DNA of 13,129 nt from assembly GCA_946481605.1 (NCBI GenBank), contig CAMLPA010000043.1, forward strand, positions 1 through 13,129. Direction: 5' to 3'. Below, piece after piece: positions 8,046-13,129 of the stretch. The DNA comes from an uncultured Flavihumibacter sp. (GTDB taxonomy: Bacteria; Bacteroidota; Bacteroidia; Chitinophagales; Chitinophagaceae). The position numbers and the translations under genes were made by a program. Under the pieces are notes generated by a model. That model worked only from the letters and a program-made list of their open reading frames with translations. It did not search any database and was not told where the DNA came from. Every line of letters starts with the position of its first letter. Position 1 is the first letter of the stretch.

Positions 8046-8708
8046 CTATTTCCCATTTTTACGTGCCCGCACTCTTTCTTCCCATTTCTTACTTTCTTCC
8101 TTCATATTGTATCCTTCCGCAGATAAATAATTGTTGATGCGGCCCTTGTATTTACCAAACCAGCCGTGCTTTCTTTCAGAAGATTCCGCATCCATCGCAT
8201 GTTCGCGCGCCTCAACCAGCCAGTTGTAAATTTTGGTTTTCTGCGCAGCCGTAAGATTCGGCAACATATCCTGATACCCGGCCCAGGTAATGGGCAATAC
8301 GCCGTAAGTGAGGCCATCCTTTACCTGTTCAATCTGAGTTTCATTTAATGTAGTTCCCAGCTTTTTCAAAAAAATCGGATGAAGTGAATCAATGGAGGCA
8401 GTCGCAACTGCATGTATGGCCGCAAGTTTGGCATCTTCAGGTTTTGTTCCGGCGACTAATGTTCTTTTGTACTGGTTAATCGCCGTATCGCGCCGGGCAT
8501 AAATATTGTTTAGGTTATTGTAATGGTGCGCAATGTGAAAGACTGTTGTTTTCGCTTTTGCTGAATCCTCCAGTTTCATGCCCTGTACGATCTTTTCGGC
8601 GCGACCGGTTACTACTTTTAAATAAGCTGCTTCAGGAGAGGCGTTGGTTTGTGCTGAGAGGGATAATTGCGTGAATACTAAAGCGAGTGGGAAGAGTATC
8701 TTTTTCAT
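8046..8708 (-). CDS. Secreted DUF3826-family protein of unknown function
   Basis: A 220-residue exported protein that resembles the DUF3826 family (recalled Pfam PF12875), found in polysaccharide loci of Bacteroidota; its biochemical role is unknown. I choose the ATG at 8708 because it begins a clean signal peptide (MKKILFPLALVFTQLSLSAQ). An in-frame ATG at 8747 would add 13 Gly/Arg-rich residues that are only a translation of a palindromic repeat. The mature part is charged and probably all-helical, with HHYNNLNNIYARRD (61-74), DGLTYGVLPITWAGYQDM (131-148), YNWLVEAREHAMDAESSERK (161-180) and FGKYKGRINNYLSAEGYNM (184-202). Two short motifs, LNETQ (121-125) and LTAAQ (152-156), recall the LTxxQ motifs of Spy/CpxP periplasmic helper proteins, but this likeness is weak. 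No catalytic pattern is recognisable. It lies between the GH2 gene and susC on the same strand, so a role in the same glycan pathway is inferred. Confidence 0.88.
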   Translation of the reverse strand: MKKILFPLALVFTQLSLSAQTNASPEAAYLKVVTGRAEKIVQGMKLEDSAKAKTTVFHIAHHYNNLNNIYARRDTAINQYKRTLVAGTKPEDAKLAAIHAVATASIDSLHPIFLKKLGTTLNETQIEQVKDGLTYGVLPITWAGYQDMLPNLTAAQKTKIYNWLVEAREHAMDAESSERKHGWFGKYKGRINNYLSAEGYNMKEESKKWEERVRARKNGK

Positions 8709-8720
8709 GTTTCCGTTTTT

Positions 8721-8758
8721 GGCCTCACCCCCGGCCCCTCTCCCCATGGAGAGGGGAG
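8721..8758. repeat. GC-rich palindromic intergenic repeat (REP-like)
   Basis: CCCCTCTCC (8735-8743) and GGAGAGGGG (8748-8756) form a perfect 9-bp inverted repeat around a 4-base loop. The flank GGCCTCACCCCCGGCC (8721-8736) can form a second small hairpin through its two GGCC ends. The element is far richer in GC than its surroundings and is followed by no T-tract on either strand, so it is not a standard terminator. The pattern CTCACCCCC-GGCCCCTCTCC is, from memory, a widespread type of dispersed palindrome in bacterial intergenic regions. Only one copy is present here, so its repeat nature cannot be shown from this window. A role in mRNA processing or 3'-end protection of the upstream GH2 message is possible. 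Confidence 0.6.
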
Positions 8759-8821
8759 ATGCACCGGATCGAAGGAGATTATTTTAAGAAGATTGTTATT
8801 TATTGATAGTTGCTTTTTGTT

Positions 8822-11800
8822 TTATTGAATTTCCAGGCCTGCTATGGCAAGGCCTGAAGCATTTTCAGTAATCAGGGTTAGGGTGTAGTTTCCAGCGTTG
8901 ATGCTTGTTCCGGTATCGGTATGGATTAGTCCCCATTTGTGGGGGAGGTAGGGATCGAATACCACTTGTGTATCTTTCATGAGGGTCCCGTCTGCGGCAT
9001 GAAGCAACATGCGGGCTGTGAAAGATTCGTTTGTTCTGTTCACATACCTTAAACGGATGGCATATACATCCGCCACGCCTACAGAAATTTTCCATTGTAC
9101 CGTGTCACCGTAAGCATGGTTGAAAATGATGGCATTTTTTCCATTCAGGGTATCGCGCTGCGCACCTGCTCCTTTCAATACCGTGTTTTCTATTTTATAA
9201 CCGGTAGTCGGTTTCAGGTCGAAGGCCGGGTCCATTTTCATGGGGGGAACTATGGCGATAAACAAATCTTTTCCCTGCTTCCTGCTGAATTCCAGCAGTT
9301 CGTTTTTTACGCCGTTTTTTCTGAAAACTTTCCATTGCTTTTCAATTCCCGCAAATGCGATCTCTTTTTCCAGCGATACCCATCCCTTGCCGGGCAACTC
9401 ATTTGCAATCCCGCTTTCTACTGCAGCATACCATATTGCATCTTCGTTCAACTGAAGAGATGTAGTTTCCTCCGTTAAAGTTGCAGCTTCCGGAAAGCAA
9501 ATCCATTCAGCGGCATACCATTCAGCAGGAAGCCCACTGATGGTTATTGTTTCTTTTTCTGTTTTACGGTCGCCTAGGTTCAACCATTTTTTAACTATCC
9601 CATTTCCGCTTACTACACTAACCCTTCCCTCCTTTTCATTTTGCTTTACTTTATTTTTGTTATTTCCCTTCCCTTCAATTTCATCAGCGATAGCGATCGC
9701 TGAAATAAATGCCTGTCCTGCCGCCACTCCAGGAAAGCTGATAACCAATTGGCCGTTTTCCGAATCAGCGGTGATTACTTTTTTAAACACCCTGTTGGGG
9801 CCGATTTCGCTCCACACATCCAAATTTTTCAAGACTATCTTCTTGTTGACCGCCACATCAAATACACGATAGCCCGCAGCATTTACGGCCGGGAACCAGG
9901 TTTCCGCAAAATAGAGTTCAACGCGGTACCTGCCATCCGGCACAGGGAACCGGTAAGCAAGTTTAGCCCCACCATACCTCATATATTGGAACAACGGCCA
10001 TTCCTTTGTGTCCTGCACAATTTCTTTCCTGTAGCGCTGACTTCCGAAAACAGAAGGCACTCCTTCAAAGGCGTCGCCCCATGATTTGCTTCCCCATTTT
10101 CCGGAGTCGGAAGAATGCCTGTCGGCACTCCAGGTATAGCCATAAGCATCCGTCCAGTCAGGGCCGCCACAATTCACCCGGTACAGGTAGTGCCTGTTTT
10201 TTGCGGGTGCTATGGCTTCTTTCTGTTTGCTTTTCCATTCCCGCAGTTTTGGCGCCTCCGGCAGGTGGTGCAGCAATATTTTATCTTCCGCAACAGGTTT
10301 ACCCTTTACGTAACCGATCGCACGCAACACATTGTATTGAATGAACACATTATCCCATTGGAAATGCGTGCCGATACCCTTATTTTTTTTTCTCCCCAGT
10401 GAAACACCCTGCAGGTCGTTCCACAACTCCACTTCATCACAATTGGAGTACACACTTATATTTTTTTGCATACCGGGCTTTGTGAACCTTCCGGGCCAGG
10501 TATGAGAAACGATATATACCATCGGTTCTTTTTCCGCTGGAACAAAGTTACTCCTGAACAGGTAGAAAGCATCCGTCGGCTCGCTCCACAGGGTGAAAAC
10601 ACCCTTGTAGTTTACGGGTCCGATCCGGTCAATTTCACGGAAGCCCTCTCCACTTTGTGAACGTCCCGGATTCTCGTGGGAGTAGAGCAGCCAATGAAAG
10701 TGGCCGGCGACCTCATTTTTTACGGAGTCCGCCAACCGTATTTTCGTCTCCATGATCTCCGTCATTTTCTCCTCGGAGTATCCGTTTTTTTCTCCCTTCT
10801 CCCCGTGAAGATCAATGGACCGCCAGGCACCATATTCGCCCACCAGTATCTGTCGCTTCAGGTCAGCCCCATAGGTTTGGGGATCCCCACCATAGGTTCC
10901 GGTCCAGTTCTGGGGTACATCCCAATCTGTGCCGGCACCGCCGTTGCAGGTGGTTACCAGTCTTTCTGAAGATGCGCCGGGGTCCATCCGCCTGATAATT
11001 TCCGTGCATTCGCGCGCGAAATCTTCGGGTAGTGTGCTTTCATTCTCCAATCCCCAAAGGATAATGGATGGGCTATTCCTTCTTTCCTTTATCCAATCGC
11101 ACAGCAGTTGCTTGAAATTGTTCCTGAACGTCGGGTTATCGAACCAGATATGTGCGCCAAATTGCGGCCACCAAAGGATTCCACGCTTATCCCATTGTTC
11201 CTGGTAACGCAGATTATGCGGCTGATGAGCATCTCTGAACGCATTATAACCTGCATCCACTACCTGTTTTACCCGGGCATTGATTTCAGTTGAAGAAAAA
11301 GCATGGCTCTTTCCCATCGCGTGTTCATACTCGGCGGTTCCGTTAAGGAATACTTTCTTCCCGTTCAGCAAGAACGCTCCACCCTCTTTCAGTGAAGGCC
11401 AATGAATAGAGCGGATTCCAAACTTTGTTGTTACCCGGTCCAATTCTTTTCCTCCGGCACGCAACACTGTTTCTACCCGATACATGACAGGGTTGGTATT
11501 GCTCCATCTTTCGGGATGATCAATTTTGTTAAATGAAATGGTATCTTCTATCGTTTTTCCAGGTTTCATGTCCAGTTTTTTCACGGACCTCCCAACCAGT
11601 TTTCCACCCGGAGCATACAATGTATTTTCCACTTCCACGGCAACTGTGGCAGCCCCGTATTGCTTCAATTCTACCGTTCCCTTTACTTCAGCCCGATCAT
11701 TTACAAGATCATCTTTACTCCAGAAATAGGTTCCGAAGGGTTCCACACGAACTTCGTTGGTCACCACCAGGTGTACCGGCCTGAAAATCCCCATAGGCTG

Positions 11801-12346
11801 CGAGCCTTCAGAAAAACCGATTTCAGCACTGCATCCCCCGCAAACCCAGGGCAGGTCGGTGATGCCCGCAGGGTGATCGGCCCGGACAGCCAGCAGGTTG
11901 GATTTGCCCGGAACAACAGCTTCCGTGATATCAATCGTGAACGTGGTCCTTCCTCCTGCATGTTTTCCCACCAGTTTTCCATTCAACCAAACAGTGGCGT
12001 AAGATCCTACTCCTTCAAAGAATAAAAAATACCGTTTGTTGCGCCCCTGATCCGGAACCTGTACCAAATTTCTATACCACGCATAACCGTGCCTGTTACC
12101 ATGCTTCATTCGCCTTAACCCTTCATACTGGTCCCAGTTGTGCGGAACGATAACCGGCGACCACGCTGCATCATTGAAGGAATGTTGCGCAAAGTCATTG
12201 TAATTTTTATCCATAGCATCTGCGGCAACAGTCTTCCAGCCTCCGGAAAGTTCCATTTCCCAACGTGCATTGCTTTGTGCCGCCAACCTGTTCAGCGGCA
12301 GCAATAGTATCCACAAAAAGAAATTATATTTTTTCCAGCTTTTCAT
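8822..12346 (-). CDS. Secreted GH2-family glycoside hydrolase with malectin-like and C-terminal beta-sandwich domains
   Basis: A retaining exo-glycosidase, most likely a beta-galactosidase or a related activity. The ATG at 12346 (1174 aa) is chosen because a signal peptide follows at once (MKSWKKYNFFLWILLLPLNRLAAQ); an in-frame ATG at 12424 would add 26 residues inside the GH95 gene. Domains: sugar-binding jelly roll (about 30-195, with PHNWDQYEG and WYRNL), immunoglobulin-like domain (about 205-310), TIM barrel (about 315-600). IILWGLENES (428-437) aligns with IIWSLGNES of LacZ, so E436 is the predicted acid/base; VGEYGAW (502-508) gives E504 as nucleophile. A malectin-like domain spans about 718-890 (YRVNCGG... 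to AFISAIAIA), then a lysine/asparagine-rich linker and a beta-sandwich near 1045-1174 that may bind carbohydrate. WVCGGCS (167-173) carries a close cysteine pair. The start overlaps the GH95 stop by 23 bases, suggesting translational coupling. Alpha-L-arabinopyranosidase or beta-glucuronidase activity, also known in GH2, remains possible. Confidence 0.93.
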   Translation of the reverse strand: MKSWKKYNFFLWILLLPLNRLAAQSNARWEMELSGGWKTVAADAMDKNYNDFAQHSFNDAAWSPVIVPHNWDQYEGLRRMKHGNRHGYAWYRNLVQVPDQGRNKRYFLFFEGVGSYATVWLNGKLVGKHAGGRTTFTIDITEAVVPGKSNLLAVRADHPAGITDLPWVCGGCSAEIGFSEGSQPMGIFRPVHLVVTNEVRVEPFGTYFWSKDDLVNDRAEVKGTVELKQYGAATVAVEVENTLYAPGGKLVGRSVKKLDMKPGKTIEDTISFNKIDHPERWSNTNPVMYRVETVLRAGGKELDRVTTKFGIRSIHWPSLKEGGAFLLNGKKVFLNGTAEYEHAMGKSHAFSSTEINARVKQVVDAGYNAFRDAHQPHNLRYQEQWDKRGILWWPQFGAHIWFDNPTFRNNFKQLLCDWIKERRNSPSIILWGLENESTLPEDFARECTEIIRRMDPGASSERLVTTCNGGAGTDWDVPQNWTGTYGGDPQTYGADLKRQILVGEYGAWRSIDLHGEKGEKNGYSEEKMTEIMETKIRLADSVKNEVAGHFHWLLYSHENPGRSQSGEGFREIDRIGPVNYKGVFTLWSEPTDAFYLFRSNFVPAEKEPMVYIVSHTWPGRFTKPGMQKNISVYSNCDEVELWNDLQGVSLGRKKNKGIGTHFQWDNVFIQYNVLRAIGYVKGKPVAEDKILLHHLPEAPKLREWKSKQKEAIAPAKNRHYLYRVNCGGPDWTDAYGYTWSADRHSSDSGKWGSKSWGDAFEGVPSVFGSQRYRKEIVQDTKEWPLFQYMRYGGAKLAYRFPVPDGRYRVELYFAETWFPAVNAAGYRVFDVAVNKKIVLKNLDVWSEIGPNRVFKKVITADSENGQLVISFPGVAAGQAFISAIAIADEIEGKGNNKNKVKQNEKEGRVSVVSGNGIVKKWLNLGDRKTEKETITISGLPAEWYAAEWICFPEAATLTEETTSLQLNEDAIWYAAVESGIANELPGKGWVSLEKEIAFAGIEKQWKVFRKNGVKNELLEFSRKQGKDLFIAIVPPMKMDPAFDLKPTTGYKIENTVLKGAGAQRDTLNGKNAIIFNHAYGDTVQWKISVGVADVYAIRLRYVNRTNESFTARMLLHAADGTLMKDTQVVFDPYLPHKWGLIHTDTGTSINAGNYTLTLITENASGLAIAGLEIQ

Positions 12347-13129
12347 TGAATGACAATACTCCTCCTTTGCGGGTTTGAATCTGAATTGTTTTTTCACCGT
12401 ATTTAAGTGTGCAGGAACCTCCATTGCGGGAAAGTATTTTCACCTGTTTGAGCCTGTTGTTTTCCCAACTCATGTCCAGCACAAAATTCCCCCTGGTACA
12501 CAGTCCTTTTACTGCCCCGGAGGCGAATGCTTTGGGAAGCGCCGGCAACAGTTCGATCTGTTCTTCCTGGCTTTGCACCAGCATTTCTGCTACGCCTGCA
12601 GCCCCGCCGAAATTGCCATCGATCTGAAAAGGCGGATGGGCGTCAAAAAGATTATCATACACGCCACCACGCTCTGTGCCATCTGCGGCTACGGCCGGTT
12701 CCAGCAACCTGTTCAATATTTTAAGTGCATGGTCTCCATCCCTGAAGCGCGCCCAAAGATTCACCTTCCAGGCAAGGCTCCATCCGGTACCATCATCACC
12801 TCTGTACAACAGGGATTGCCTTGCGGCCCGCATCAGATCTGCATCTTTCTGCCGGATGTCCGTTCCGGGATATACGCCCCAAAGATGTGATACATGCCTG
12901 TGTTTATTGGTCGTATCATCTTTGTCCTGCATCCATTCCTGCAATTGCCCGAAACGTCCGATCCTGTTGGGTGCAATACGTGGCACAAGCAGCGACAGTT
13001 CTTTCCTCAAAGCCGCATCCGTATTTAGCACCCGAGCGGCATCGGTACAATTCCTGAAAAGCTCCCGTATCATCTGATGGTCCATGGTTGGACCAGCAAC
13101 AAGCCCCCCCTGTTCAGGAGAGTTGGAAG
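12324..13129 (-). CDS. GH95-family alpha-L-fucosidase / alpha-L-galactosidase (partial, N-terminus off the right edge)
   Basis: C-terminal 267 residues of a GH95 enzyme, an inverting exo-glycosidase removing terminal alpha-L-fucose or, in some members, alpha-L-galactose. The frame stays open to base 13129 (SNSPEQGGLVAGPTMDHQM...), so the ATG at 13085 is internal and not the start; family members are usually about 750-850 residues. Family hallmarks are SNSPE...GPTMD at the edge, FGQLQEW (59-65), HRHVSHLWGVYPG (76-88), and NLFDAHPPFQIDGNFGG (159-175), which probably contains the conserved catalytic-site aspartate of the (alpha/alpha)6 barrel. The catalytic acid glutamate and the paired asparagines should lie upstream, outside the window. 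Residues after about 190 form the C-terminal beta domain. The stop codon overlaps the start of the GH2 gene. Fucosidase versus L-galactosidase cannot be decided from this part. Confidence 0.94.
   Translation of the reverse strand, partial: SNSPEQGGLVAGPTMDHQMIRELFRNCTDAARVLNTDAALRKELSLLVPRIAPNRIGRFGQLQEWMQDKDDTTNKHRHVSHLWGVYPGTDIRQKDADLMRAARQSLLYRGDDGTGWSLAWKVNLWARFRDGDHALKILNRLLEPAVAADGTERGGVYDNLFDAHPPFQIDGNFGGAAGVAEMLVQSQEEQIELLPALPKAFASGAVKGLCTRGNFVLDMSWENNRLKQVKILSRNGGSCTLKYGEKTIQIQTRKGGVLSFNEKLEKI

Noticed and set aside
8735..8756. GC-rich hairpin between GH2 and DUF3826 as an intrinsic terminator
   Set aside because: There is no T-tract after the stem on either strand, and a further GC-rich block follows on the minus strand. 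It is better described as a palindromic repeat.
12347..12424. Upstream ATG at 12424 as the start of the GH2 gene
   Set aside because: It would place 26 residues before the signal peptide and overlap the GH95 gene by 101 bases. The start at 12346 gives a normal signal peptide at the N-terminus.
12375..12890. Plus-strand open frame of 171 codons opposite the GH95 gene
   Set aside because: It is antisense to clearly conserved GH95 motifs, has no recognisable product and no promoter or ribosome-binding signal was seen.
1..13129. tRNA, rRNA, CRISPR arrays, insertion sequences, phage or defence genes
   Set aside because: I scanned for tandem repeats, transposase-like proteins and RNA signatures on both strands and saw none; coding density by the glycan-utilization genes is nearly complete.

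Overview
The window is a carbohydrate-foraging locus of a Bacteroidota organism. The evidence is an adjacent SusC/SusD pair, secreted glycan-cleaving enzymes with Sec or lipoprotein signals, the absence of strong Shine-Dalgarno sequences, and a moderate GC content. The style of the sequences recalls Chitinophaga-like bacteria, but that placement is only an impression. Every gene I accept is on the minus strand, so the transcription order runs from high to low coordinates.

Layout in transcription order: (1) 13129-12324, the C-terminal third or so of a GH95 family alpha-L-fucosidase/alpha-L-galactosidase, cut by the right edge; (2) 12346-8822, a large GH2 glycosidase (1174 aa) with a malectin-like domain and a C-terminal beta-sandwich, overlapping the GH95 gene by 23 bases; (3) a 113-base gap holding a GC-rich palindromic repeat; (4) 8708-8046, a secreted DUF3826 family protein of unknown function; (5) a 107-base gap with a weak promoter candidate; (6) 7938-4705, a SusC-type TonB-dependent transporter; (7) 4678-2633, the SusD-type glycan-binding lipoprotein; (8) 2560-923, a PL1-type pectate lyase with a calcium-binding thrombospondin-3-like motif; (9) a strong intrinsic terminator at 904-858; (10) 832-1, the N-terminal part of a right-handed beta-helix protein of the pectate-lyase superfamily, cut by the left edge.

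Read together this is a polysaccharide utilization locus. The lyase and possibly the beta-helix protein would attack a polyuronide backbone. SusD and SusC would bind and import the oligosaccharides. The GH2 and GH95 enzymes would trim side-chain sugars such as galactose, fucose or L-galactose. Pectin or a rhamnogalacturonan-type substrate is the best inference, but the sequence alone does not prove it. No regulator (hybrid two-component system, ECF sigma/anti-sigma pair, AraC) lies in the window, and no RNA gene, CRISPR array, insertion sequence or phage gene was seen. There is no gene-free stretch over 300 bases. I see no clearly new biological system. The least understood parts are the DUF3826 protein, the N-terminal beta-helix fragment, and the palindromic repeat and terminator placed inside the gene cluster.
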